From: Nitrospirota bacterium | GTDB lineage: Bacteria; Nitrospirota; Nitrospiria; Nitrospirales; UBA8639 | Length of the DNA stretch: 27,719 nucleotides | Assembly (NCBI GenBank): GCA_003228495.1 | Contig: QIDY01000307.1 | Coordinates: forward strand, 1 to 27,719 | Direction: 5' to 3' | Shown here: positions 15,344-23,404 of the stretch, piece after piece | Layout of the letters: each line of letters opens with the position of its first letter | How positions within the stretch are numbered: position 1 is the first letter of the stretch | The notes under the pieces: generated by a model | The model's database searches: none | What the model saw: only the letters and a program-made list of their open reading frames with translations | What the model was told of the DNA's origin: nothing | Program-made: the position numbers and the translations under genes

Positions 15344-16386
15344 GCATTCACCACATCTAACACAATGGAATGGAGCCCGGTGGCACCAGCCGGTTGTGGG
15401 CGCGTCATCTCCGAAGTCTGCACTTTCCCTTGAGCATCAATTGCACGCACAAATACCATATGTTTTCCCGCCTTGGGCGCCACCCAGTCATAATTCCAAA
15501 TGACCCACGTATAGGGAGAAAGAGGGGTTTCTAAGCCGGTTGACACCCACGTTTTTTCCTGATCAAAACTGAGTTGCACTTCCCGTATCGTTTCCGGTCC
15601 ACCAAAGGCAATGCCCCGCAAACGCTGGGACTGGCCCTGTAAGGATTGATAATGCCCCGGGCTATCAATACGGGAAAAGATATGAATGGTGCCATCATCC
15701 GTCCATCCCTTTTGTTGCCAATAGCCTTTATAGTCTCCGTTATAGACTTCGATCTCGGTGATCCATTTCACATTTTTAATTCCATAGAGTCCCGGAACGA
15801 TCAGACGAACCGGAAACCCATGATCTTTCGGCAACTTTTCCCCATTCATCAAATAGGCCAACATCACATCATCTTCCATAGCTCGGGAGAACGGAATGCT
15901 ATCGTGATAGCCATCCGCCGCACGAAAAATAACGTCCCGCGCAGTTTCTTCATCAGCGCCAACCTCTTTCAAGAGTTTCTTGAGAGAGATCCCGCGCCAC
16001 ATCGCATTGCCTAAACTACTGCCACCCGGAAGTGTGTCGATACACATAAGTGTCACGGCCTGATCAAACGATTCTCGATTCAACAGATCCCGCCATTTCA
16101 TCACGACGCGATTTTCCACGACGCCCTTCACCACCATTTGCCACTGTTCCACATCCAAATCGCGCGTGAAATTATATGATCCTTCATTAAAATTGACTCT
16201 GTAGAATTTGTCATTCGGTGTAAAATACACCGTGTCTCGTGGCGGCACCGCAAACATTGATCCCAAATCACATCCCGGTAGGGCCAAACAGGCTGTGGCA
16301 AGGCCACTAAGGGTAAAAAGCCCCCGACGAGAAATCGGCAACGAAAATGATGATGATCGGGCAATAGGCATAGACGATAATCTCAT
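15340..16386 (-). CDS. Sulfite-oxidase-family molybdopterin enzyme, Tat-exported probable lipoprotein
   Basis: The 348-residue protein has a sulfite-oxidase molybdopterin domain (about 75-235) with Cys115 (TLMCIDTLPGG) as the expected molybdenum ligand. An Ig-like sulfite-oxidase dimerisation domain follows (about 250-345; VQLSFDQEKTWV, then YTWVIWNYDW). The N-terminus has a twin-arginine motif SRRGLF (19-24), a hydrophobic stretch and a lipobox-like LPGC with Cys39. This predicts a cofactor-loaded, membrane-anchored periplasmic enzyme. The family includes sulfite dehydrogenases (SorA) and related oxidoreductases; the dimerisation domain favours the SorA side over MsrP. No cytochrome or MsrQ partner is adjacent, so the electron acceptor is unknown. 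The ATG at 16386 is used, with 16371 as an alternative. Confidence 0.85.
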   Translation of the reverse strand: MRLSSMPIARSSSFSLPISRRGLFTLSGLATACLALPGCDLGSMFAVPPRDTVYFTPNDKFYRVNFNEGSYNFTRDLDVEQWQMVVKGVVENRVVMKWRDLLNRESFDQAVTLMCIDTLPGGSSLGNAMWRGISLKKLLKEVGADEETARDVIFRAADGYHDSIPFSRAMEDDVMLAYLMNGEKLPKDHGFPVRLIVPGLYGIKNVKWITEIEVYNGDYKGYWQQKGWTDDGTIHIFSRIDSPGHYQSLQGQSQRLRGIAFGGPETIREVQLSFDQEKTWVSTGLETPLSPYTWVIWNYDWVAPKAGKHMVFVRAIDAQGKVQTSEMTRPQPAGATGLHSIVLDVVNA

Positions 16387-16400
16387 TATCCACTACTCTT

Positions 16401-16439
16401 TCTGGCTATACAAGATGTGCAGCTACAATCACAGCCAGA
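16401..16439. other. 7-bp inverted repeat upstream of the molybdoenzyme gene
   Basis: TCTGGCT (16401-16407) and AGCCAGA (16433-16439) form a perfect inverted repeat with a 25-nt interior, just upstream of the molybdoenzyme start. It could be an operator or a repeat remnant. There is no further support. Confidence 0.3.
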
Positions 16440-16454
16440 TTTATTTCATTTTTA

Positions 16455-16613
16455 TCAAGGAATCATCTGCGCTTTCCATGTTTTTATGAAAAGATCAAAA
16501 AGTATGGATCTTGCGTAGTCCATTGTGTCCAGATAAATCTCTTGCTGATTATTATCGCGGACTATGACGTGTAACAGGGGACCAGGGGTATACAGGCTTG
16601 GATGACGTGGCAT
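16455..16613 (-). pseudogene. Remnant of a REP-associated tyrosine (Y1) transposase, N-terminal part only
   Basis: MPRHPSLYTPGPLLHVIVRD, followed by NNQQEIYLDTMDYARSIL, resembles the first 35-40 residues of RAYT/IS200-like Y1 transposases (MPR-x-x-R-x-x-x-P-G-x-x-x-H-V-x-x-R-x-x-x-x-x-x-I-F-x-D-x-x-D). The frame stops after about 52 residues, before the HUH metal-binding motif and catalytic tyrosine. The space up to the molybdoenzyme start is too short for the rest, so the body has been deleted. I begin it at the ATG at 16613; the frame continues upstream without homology. It marks past mobile-element activity next to the beta-oxidation region. Confidence 0.65.
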
Positions 16614-16652
16614 AGCAGACGGTAGAAGGCATGTGGTCAGGCATGCGGTCAA

Positions 16653-17069
16653 GTCGCTTGCCTTATATTACTCTTACAGAGCTATCCGCTTAACTCAACG
16701 GCCATGATGTCTGGTAATCCAATGCTCTGACGGTCTAATTCTCCTCCCGTGTAACTCAGCACCCTGGCTTTAATTCGTTGTTACTCTTTACGCTATATTA
16801 CCGCAATGCTTGTGGTGGCATTAGACTTGCTGAGTTGACTGACTCCCTTTCTCCTCCTTTCTCAAGGAAAGAAAATTATTCGCTCTTTTTAATAACCAGA
16901 AAAGTACCGAAGAAACAGCGAGACCTCAGCCGCGGCAACCCGTATTCTCCAAATGAAGGATGAAGATGCACTATGGACTTTTCTTCTTTTCTGGATCCTC
17001 ACTTGTACCGAAGCAAGCGAAATGACCCCTTTTTGACGCCATCCGCTGTGTGTTATGTGACATTCATGA
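16653..17069. other. Unassigned spacer next to the transposase remnant
   Basis: No credible gene was found. TAACTCAGCA (16752-16761) and TGCTGAGTTG (16828-16837) form a long-range inverted repeat. GTACCGAAG occurs twice (from 16904 and 17005) with loosely similar flanks. A 61-codon plus-strand frame (16778-16963) has no ribosome site or recognised family. The stretch looks like decayed or junction sequence. Confidence 0.4.
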
Positions 17070-17843
17070 TCACTCCGCTTCTGTTGTGTCGTCCCAATTT
17101 AACCGGTGAGGATCGAATTCTTGCCCGATCGTGGGTTTGACGATGAGAAAGTACGGTGAGACATCAAAATCCCTTGGTGTGAACAGCTTATGATGTCGGA
17201 TGTGGAGAATTTCTTTGTAACACTGCACACAGGCTGGGTCTTTCGACTTTTCGAGCATCACTTCCGGCAGAATCGGATAGTGCACTGACTGAAAGGCTTG
17301 CGCGATTAAGGAAGAGCAGATCGCCTGCGTCGGATCACCACTTCCGAGGGCCAGGAACTGGCGTCTCCATCGAGGCGGTACTGGCGGTCGTTGAATGAGG
17401 TACTTGGCCAAATCAATCACATTCTTGTGGTCATATTGGTCTCCTAAGCGTTTCACCACGTATGCGACGACCGCATCAATTTCACCCGGTGAAAGCCCCA
17501 CGGGCCTACAGATTCGAGTGTGGTGGGACGAATACATGCTCAACGGTATTGCACGCACTCCCGCATTGACATCCGCCTCCACGAGAACACAGGTTTCCTC
17601 ACCGTCTTTCGGTAGACCGAACGCGTCGCCGATAAAGAGTGCTGCGTGAGACCAGGTTGACTGAGTAAGGTATTTCACGACAAGTCCGAAGCGGCTGGCC
17701 CCTTCCACGAGAAGAACATCCCCTTTCTTTAAGGCTGATGACAGCATCCACGGCCGACACATCGCGACCGATGCACCGTTTTTACGTGGCCGAGAGAGGT
17801 TCCTGGCGAGCCAACGTCCGACGAGTTCTAGGGGGGAGACCAT
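17070..17843 (-). CDS. YiiX/YebB-like permuted papain-fold enzyme
   Basis: The 257-residue protein matches the permuted NlpC/P60 (YaeF/YiiX, C92-type) layout. KKGDVLLVEG is followed by His66 in STWSHAALFIGD, an acidic residue in VEAD (Glu89), and Cys176 in QAICSSLIAQAF; the His precedes the Cys in sequence, as expected for the permuted fold. Family members are proposed amidases or lipid-thioester hydrolases, but the substrate is unknown. I start at the ATG at 17843 because GAGGAG lies about 8 nt upstream and the longer frame begins with unrelated Pro/Arg-rich sequence. It lies 248 bp downstream of the beta-oxidation operon on the same strand, so it may be co-transcribed. No signal peptide is seen. 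Confidence 0.78.
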   Translation of the reverse strand: MVSPLELVGRWLARNLSRPRKNGASVAMCRPWMLSSALKKGDVLLVEGASRFGLVVKYLTQSTWSHAALFIGDAFGLPKDGEETCVLVEADVNAGVRAIPLSMYSSHHTRICRPVGLSPGEIDAVVAYVVKRLGDQYDHKNVIDLAKYLIQRPPVPPRWRRQFLALGSGDPTQAICSSLIAQAFQSVHYPILPEVMLEKSKDPACVQCYKEILHIRHHKLFTPRDFDVSPYFLIVKPTIGQEFDPHRLNWDDTTEAE

Positions 17844-17884
17844 CACCACTCCTCGCAAAGCCTCACCTGACCTAGCCGGAGCCA

Positions 17885-17921
17885 CACGAGGGGAAACTCG
17901 TGAGGCGGGAGGCGGGAGGCG
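17885..17921. repeat. Hairpin plus GGCGGGA tandem heptamers upstream of the YiiX-like gene
   Basis: CACGAG-GGGAAA-CTCGTG (17885-17902) is a perfect 6-bp stem. It is followed by GGCGGGAGGCGGGAGGCG (17904-17921), about 2.6 copies of a 7-bp unit. Both are in the space between the acyl-CoA dehydrogenase stop and the YiiX-like start. No T-run supports a terminator. Confidence 0.5.
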
Positions 17922-18091
17922 ATAGGAAAAGAACAAGACGAAGATACGGAAGAATGCCTGTTTTCCAAAAGTTGGATGTGTCCGGAATGGCCTGTACCTC
18001 CTTGGCAGACAAGGCTTTTTGAGTTTGGCTAAAAATATCTTTGCAGAAAAACATTAGGTGTTTTCCCAAAGAGATTCACGATCAGGAGACA

Positions 18092-19996
18092 TCACTTTCC
18101 ACGCACAATCCCTTTCTCCAGCCATGCGTACTCGCCGTCGAGGATTCGACGGGCAAGATGGTACCCACTGTGGTCGTTGTTCTTCCTGACACCCCGGAAG
18201 GAACGTGTGATGCGCAGACGGGATTGTTGACAGAAAAAATCAACCAGGGCAAGGATTTCGTGACGGTCTCCGCCATGCTCCAGAAGATACTGTGCTCTGG
18301 AACATGTGACGGTAATGGCGAACAGTTCGGTTCCCACGTCAATGAGCCGACCCAGCAACATTTGTTCACGCTCCAGCTTCGGCCCATGCCGCAGCATGGC
18401 ATGAAAAACTGCACGTGCGAGTTTCCTGCTGGTTTTCGCTGCATTGCGGGCGTGGATGCTGAGGCGGCGATCCATGCCTGCCGGTGGACGCCCACCCCCT
18501 GGCCACCACTGCCTGACATACCACCCGGCATAGAACGTCGCAGCACTGCCAGCAGACTTGAGGCGTTCCAACATGGACCGTCTCGGGTTCATGGCGGGGG
18601 CGCCGAGCCGCAAATGAGGGTCCAGTGCTTCTCGTGCGATGAACAGGCGCATGATTTCGCTCGACCCCTCGAAGATCAGGTTAATCCGGCAATCACGCAT
18701 CATGCGTTCCACAGGCACCGGTTCCTCTCCACGTGCCGCCAAAGACACAGCCGTTTCGTACCCCCTGCCGCCCCGGATTTGCATGGTTTCATCGACTATT
18801 TGCCACGCCGCTTCCGTGCCCCACAACTTGCTCATCGCGGCCTCCAGTCGAATGTCCGTCTGTTTGCGATCAACCAGCGCTGAAGTCAGCAAGGTCATGG
18901 ATTCCAGGGCGAAGATATCTGCCGCCATGTTCGCGATCTTGTCGGCAATGGCGGCATGCCGTCCGATAGGTGCGCCCCACTGGACACGTGTGCCTGCCCA
19001 GGTGCGGGCAATCTCAAGACAACGTTTGCTCAGGCCCACACATGCGGCTGGCAATGAGAGTCTCCCGGTATTCAAGGTTGCAAGCGCCACCTTCAATCCT
19101 TTGCCCTCGTCAAGGATAATGTTCTCACGCGGCACCATCACATCCTGGAAACGGATCACCCCGTTGTAGAGGGCTTTGAGTCCCATAAAGTGACAGCGGA
19201 GGTCAACGCTAACGCCGGGCATGTCGGTCTCGACGATGAACGCCGTAATCTGTCGCATGTCCTTCCCCCGAACCAGTTTGTCAGGAGTCCTGGCCATCAC
19301 CACCAGAACCCCGGCCTTAGTGCCGTTCGTACACCACAGTTTTTTGCCGTTGATGATAAAGAATTTCCCATCCGCAGTCGGTTCCGCCCGGGTCTCCATT
19401 TTAGCCGGGTCTGAACCGACATCCTCTTCAGTCAGCGCAAAGGCCGAGATCTCACCATTGGCCATGCGTGGCAGGTATGTGCTCTTTTGTTCTTCTGTCC
19501 CAAACATCATCAGCGGCTGTGGCACGCCAATCGATTGATGTGCGGACAGCAGGGCGGTCAAATTTCCACAGTGACTCCCGAGTAACATGCTTGCCCGGCT
19601 GTAGTTTGTCTGCGACAAACCTAAGCCGTCGTACCCGGCAGGAATCTTGATGCCGAAGGCGCCCATCCGTCCTAATTCATCGATGACCTCCTGAGGAATT
19701 TCGCCCTCTGTATCAATCCGGTCGGGGTCGGTTTTTTCACGAAGAAACGTCTCAAGTTTGCCGAGAAATTCGTCGCCCCTGGCCGCATCGTCTATAGGCT
19801 GCTCCGTGAATGGATAAATCATGTCCCAGGCCACATGCCCCATGAACAGTTGGCCGGCAAAGGTCGGATACTGTCCCATCGTTTCGCGGGAAGCTTCGGC
19901 CAGGTCCAGCGCTTCACGTTTGCCCACGGACATTTGTGAGGTGTCAATGAACTCCCCCGTTTCAGATGGTGTTTCTGGTTTTTGTGTGGTGCTCAT
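18092..19996 (-). CDS. Long acyl-CoA dehydrogenase (VLCAD/ACAD9-like)
   Basis: This 634-residue flavoprotein catalyses the first oxidation of beta-oxidation, acyl-CoA to trans-2-enoyl-CoA. The core (about 95-460) has FALTEEDVGSDP, KLWCTNG and RLSLPAACVGLSKRCLEIA. The catalytic base is expected at Glu443 in RINLIFEGSSEIMR, followed by the usual flavin-binding segment. An extra C-terminal helical domain (about 470-634) is typical of the very-long-chain/ACAD9 branch and absent from short- and medium-chain enzymes. The ATG at 19996 overlaps the stop of the FadB-like gene as ATGA, so the genes are translationally coupled. Electrons normally go to ETF; no etf genes are in the window. Confidence 0.9.
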   Translation of the reverse strand: MSTTQKPETPSETGEFIDTSQMSVGKREALDLAEASRETMGQYPTFAGQLFMGHVAWDMIYPFTEQPIDDAARGDEFLGKLETFLREKTDPDRIDTEGEIPQEVIDELGRMGAFGIKIPAGYDGLGLSQTNYSRASMLLGSHCGNLTALLSAHQSIGVPQPLMMFGTEEQKSTYLPRMANGEISAFALTEEDVGSDPAKMETRAEPTADGKFFIINGKKLWCTNGTKAGVLVVMARTPDKLVRGKDMRQITAFIVETDMPGVSVDLRCHFMGLKALYNGVIRFQDVMVPRENIILDEGKGLKVALATLNTGRLSLPAACVGLSKRCLEIARTWAGTRVQWGAPIGRHAAIADKIANMAADIFALESMTLLTSALVDRKQTDIRLEAAMSKLWGTEAAWQIVDETMQIRGGRGYETAVSLAARGEEPVPVERMMRDCRINLIFEGSSEIMRLFIAREALDPHLRLGAPAMNPRRSMLERLKSAGSAATFYAGWYVRQWWPGGGRPPAGMDRRLSIHARNAAKTSRKLARAVFHAMLRHGPKLEREQMLLGRLIDVGTELFAITVTCSRAQYLLEHGGDRHEILALVDFFCQQSRLRITRSFRGVRKNNDHSGYHLARRILDGEYAWLEKGIVRGK

Positions 19997-22107
19997 GCTG
20001 TATTGTCCATGTAAAAACTTTTCCCGGCCTTGGCCATGTCCTGAAGCAGATCGCATGCCATAAATCGCGGATGAACTTCTTCCGCTAAGCGATTGAGTGT
20101 CATGACCAATTGAGGAATCTCAAGCGAATCAGCGTAACGCAGCGGGCCGCCTCGAAAGGGTGCAAACCCCGTCCCCATGATCATCGCAAAATCCACGTCT
20201 TGCGGCTCTGACACAATCTCCTCTTCCAGACAACGTGCGGCTTCGTTTACAAGCGCGAGCGCCATGCGCTCCTGCAGATCCTGTGTTTCCATCCGCTCGG
20301 CTTGCTTCGTTGTCACCATACGCCTGACCTCGTCGTTTACCTTCTGAATGCCATGGTTATGATGGAGATAGAAACCCAACCCGGTTTTTCTTCCAAAGTG
20401 GTTCTCGTGCATCAGTAGCCTGAGGGTCTCTGGAACATGCATTCTGTCTGAGAATGCCTCGCTCACATGCGTGGCGACATGGAAGGCCACGTCGATGCCC
20501 ACTTCATCAAGCAAGCGGAGGGGGCCCATCGGCATACCGAAATCGAGCATGGCCTGATCTATCTGCACGACGGAGGCTCCCATTTCAAACAGGGTCACGG
20601 CTTCCATGAGATAGGGCATCAGCACACGATTCACAAGAAAGCCCGGACTGTCCTTCACCACCACCGGCAGTTTGCCAATCCCTTGCACAAACTGAAGGAT
20701 TCGTTCGGTGACGACGGAATTGGTTCGATCCCCTACCACAATTTCAACCAACTGCATTGTATGCACTGGATTAAAGAAGTGGAGCCCGATCACACGCTCA
20801 GGATGCTTGACGACCGTGGCCAACTCATTGACCGACAGAGCGGAGGTGTTGGTTGCCAGCACAGCATCATTCCGCGTCAGTTCAGCTAATTGCTGAAATA
20901 CCAGTTTTTTTACTTCCATCTTTTCCACTGCAGCTTCAATCACCAGATCGACATGCGTGAGCGGAACCTCTCGAGCATTCGGATAAATGCGATCCATCCC
21001 CTGTCGAGCGGATACCCGGTCGAAGGTGTGACGTTTCAGGCCCTGTTGGTACAGACCCGCAATGGTGGCCAGGCCATTGCAGATCTTTTCCTCGTTAATA
21101 TCACGCAAGATAACCATGTGCCCACGTGCGCTCACCCATTGCGCAATCCCTGCGCCCATGATCCCTGCGCCAATTACCGCGATCATGTTGATTTTCGGGA
21201 GTTCTTTCGCATCGGCGCCGGTCAACACATGTAGCCGTTTGGCGCGCTCTTGAAGGAAAAATGTCTCGATCAGATTGCGACATGCGGATGTTTTCAGAAG
21301 TCCGATGATGGCGTTGCTCTCAAGCGCAAGTGCGTCAGCCAATGGTTTCGATAGGCCTGACACCGCGACCTCTAAGGCTTTCAGCACGGCAGGGTAATGT
21401 CCTCTGCCTGTGTTCCACACTTGTGCCCAGGCTCGTGATGCAATCACGCGCGAGGCAAGGGGGTTATTGACCAGCACATGCCGTGGTCTGGATGGCATAC
21501 CCTTGGCCATGCGTTCCACGGCTGCACGAATCAGATGTTCATAAGGCACCACGGCATCGATCATGCCGAGTCCTAGGGCAGGGACCGCTGCGAGCTTCCG
21601 GCCTCTGAGAATGATATCGAGTGCGTTGGGAAGCCCGATCAGACGCGGTAGCCGTGTCGAGCCGCCCCAAGCGGGCAGTAGACCCAAGAGAGTCTCTGGA
21701 AGCCCGATGCGTGTGCAAGGAGCATCCGATGCAATGCGGTAATCGCAGGCAAGGCATAGCTCGTATCCGCCCCCGAGGCACGCGCCATGTATCGCCGCCA
21801 CCGTCGGGATAGGGAGATCGGCAATACGATTGAACACCTGTTGTCCAAAATGAATCATCTCCCGCAGATCCTTCTCGTCGGTCTTCTGCGCCATCTCGTG
21901 AAGATCGGCTCCGGCGATAAAGATGGCTAGCTTGGCGCTGAAGAAAATCAAGCCTCGCACGTTCGGATTTACTGTAATGGCGTCAATGACCGTGCTGAGT
22001 TCGCTCAACGTCTCGCGGTTGAACACATTCGCCGACGACGCCGGCGTGTCGAAGGTGAGCACCTGCACACCGTCGTCAAGAATCTCTGATGTAAAATAGG
22101 TCTTCAT
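19993..22107 (-). CDS. fadJ: FadB/FadJ-like enoyl-CoA hydratase / 3-hydroxyacyl-CoA dehydrogenase
   Basis: The 704-residue multifunctional protein has a crotonase domain (1-200) with the oxyanion-hole region GACLGGGYELCLACDYR. The catalytic pair is Glu116 and Glu138 (GLPETLLGLLPAWGG). A 3-hydroxyacyl-CoA dehydrogenase domain follows from about 305, with NAD-binding GAGIMG (313-318) and HFFNPVHTMQLVEIV plus SPGFLVNRVLMPY. It hydrates enoyl-CoA and oxidises the hydroxyacyl-CoA, steps 2 and 3 of beta-oxidation. I start at the ATG at 22107, four bases after the thiolase stop. Together with the thiolase it should form an alpha/beta trifunctional complex. Whether it is FadB- or FadJ-type cannot be settled by eye. 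Confidence 0.92.
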   Translation of the reverse strand: MKTYFTSEILDDGVQVLTFDTPASSANVFNRETLSELSTVIDAITVNPNVRGLIFFSAKLAIFIAGADLHEMAQKTDEKDLREMIHFGQQVFNRIADLPIPTVAAIHGACLGGGYELCLACDYRIASDAPCTRIGLPETLLGLLPAWGGSTRLPRLIGLPNALDIILRGRKLAAVPALGLGMIDAVVPYEHLIRAAVERMAKGMPSRPRHVLVNNPLASRVIASRAWAQVWNTGRGHYPAVLKALEVAVSGLSKPLADALALESNAIIGLLKTSACRNLIETFFLQERAKRLHVLTGADAKELPKINMIAVIGAGIMGAGIAQWVSARGHMVILRDINEEKICNGLATIAGLYQQGLKRHTFDRVSARQGMDRIYPNAREVPLTHVDLVIEAAVEKMEVKKLVFQQLAELTRNDAVLATNTSALSVNELATVVKHPERVIGLHFFNPVHTMQLVEIVVGDRTNSVVTERILQFVQGIGKLPVVVKDSPGFLVNRVLMPYLMEAVTLFEMGASVVQIDQAMLDFGMPMGPLRLLDEVGIDVAFHVATHVSEAFSDRMHVPETLRLLMHENHFGRKTGLGFYLHHNHGIQKVNDEVRRMVTTKQAERMETQDLQERMALALVNEAARCLEEEIVSEPQDVDFAMIMGTGFAPFRGGPLRYADSLEIPQLVMTLNRLAEEVHPRFMACDLLQDMAKAGKSFYMDNTA

Positions 22108-22111
22108 CGTT

Positions 22112-23404
22112 TCACAGCCGTTCCAGCCAGAGTGCAGCCCCCTGTCCACCACCCACACAGAGCGACACCAGGGCGCGCCTGGCTTTCTGTCGGTGCAATT
22201 CCTTTAAACTGGTCAGGATCAAGCGGGCACCCGTGACGCCCACGGGATGGCCCAAAGCCACTGCGCCGCCGTTGACATTCAAGATTGCTCTAGAAATTTC
22301 TCCGAGCGGGGTGCTTCGGCCAAAGACATCACGCGCATAGGCTTTGGACTCTGCCAGCTTCAGGACGGCCAATACTTGACCGGCAAACGCTTCGTTGATC
22401 TCGACGATATCGGCGTCCTTCATCGTCAGGCCGGTTTGCGCTTCGGCCTGCGCCATGGCATTGAGCGGGCCGAGGCCCATGCGGGCAGGATCGCATCCGG
22501 TGTAGCTGTATCCCGTTAGCGCGCCTAAAGGGGTGTACCCGAGCTCATCCGCTTTTGTTTCGCTCATGACCAACAGGGCCACGGCACCGTCCGTCAACTG
22601 AGACGAATTTCCTGCGGTCACGGTGCCCATGTTGTGGTCGAACACGGTCTTGAGCTTGGCGAGGGCTTCCAGAGACTGATCAGGACGCGGCCCGTTATCC
22701 TCGATCATGAACCGCTTGAAATCCGGGGGGAGATACACGGGACATATTTCTTCCGCCAAGCGATCGCGAGCCGCTATGGTCCGCTGGTGTGAGTCTAAGG
22801 CGAACTCGTCTTGCATCTGCCTGGTAATGCCGTGTTCACGGATGATCAATTCGGCCGTCTCTCCCATGTTGAGGCCACTGACGGGATCAGTCAGCCCCAT
22901 GAAAAGTGCTGACTGCGGGGCAAAATCGTCAGGTCGGAAATGCGCCATCGCATGAAATTTTTGTCCAAATGTTTTCGCTTTGGTGAGGGTTGCAAATTTC
23001 ACGGCCGCCTTCTGTCTGAAAATCAAGGGATACCGCGTCATACTCTCGACGCCTCCGACAACGAAGATGGAACCCCGGCCCGCCATCATCTTCTCCTGGG
23101 CTTGGGTCACCGCTTCGCAGCCAGACGCACAGTTCCGGCTTACGGTCATAGCCGGAACATGCTGAGGAATTCCGGCGCGTAGCGCGATGACCCGCGCAAC
23201 ATTCACCGCACCCATCGGTTGGCCGACACAGCCCATGATGACCTCATCGATCACTCCGGGGTCGAGAGCCGTCTGTGCCAATAAGGCGTTCACCGCGATG
23301 CGGCCCAACTCGTCGGCATCCATTCCAGCCAAGTCCGTCCCTATGCGAGCAAACGGGGTTCGGACACCGTCAATCACGACCAGCCTCTTGGCCATCGTTA
23401 TCAT
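22112..23404 (-). CDS. fadI: Acetyl-CoA acyltransferase (FadA/FadI-like thiolase)
   Basis: The 430-residue thiolase cleaves 3-ketoacyl-CoA with CoA, the last step of each beta-oxidation round. Cys92 (SRNCASGCEAV) is the acyl-accepting nucleophile; His386 (GHPVG) and Cys416 (CVGGGQGAA) are the other catalytic residues. The length and the inserted loop (around 130-190) suit the FadI/HADHB-like beta subunit, consistent with its adjacency to the FadB/J-like alpha subunit. The ATG at 23404 overlaps the CoA-ligase stop as ATGA. Another ATG at 23395 has better spacing from the GGGGGAAG ribosome site and may be the true start. Confidence 0.92.
   Translation of the reverse strand: MITMAKRLVVIDGVRTPFARIGTDLAGMDADELGRIAVNALLAQTALDPGVIDEVIMGCVGQPMGAVNVARVIALRAGIPQHVPAMTVSRNCASGCEAVTQAQEKMMAGRGSIFVVGGVESMTRYPLIFRQKAAVKFATLTKAKTFGQKFHAMAHFRPDDFAPQSALFMGLTDPVSGLNMGETAELIIREHGITRQMQDEFALDSHQRTIAARDRLAEEICPVYLPPDFKRFMIEDNGPRPDQSLEALAKLKTVFDHNMGTVTAGNSSQLTDGAVALLVMSETKADELGYTPLGALTGYSYTGCDPARMGLGPLNAMAQAEAQTGLTMKDADIVEINEAFAGQVLAVLKLAESKAYARDVFGRSTPLGEISRAILNVNGGAVALGHPVGVTGARLILTSLKELHRQKARRALVSLCVGGGQGAALWLERL

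Noticed and set aside
16778..16963. 61-codon frame in the spacer near the transposase remnant
   Set aside because: No ribosome site, no recognised domain, and surrounding sequence looks decayed.
17872..18069. 65-codon minus-strand frame between the ACAD and YiiX-like genes
   Set aside because: Although AAGGAGGT occurs inside it, no ATG/GTG/TTG start follows at the right spacing, and the composition is low-complexity.
18041..18883. 280-codon plus-strand open frame
   Set aside because: It lies antisense to the acyl-CoA dehydrogenase gene, has Pro/His/Arg-rich composition with no family resemblance and no ribosome site; it is a shadow of GC-rich coding sequence.
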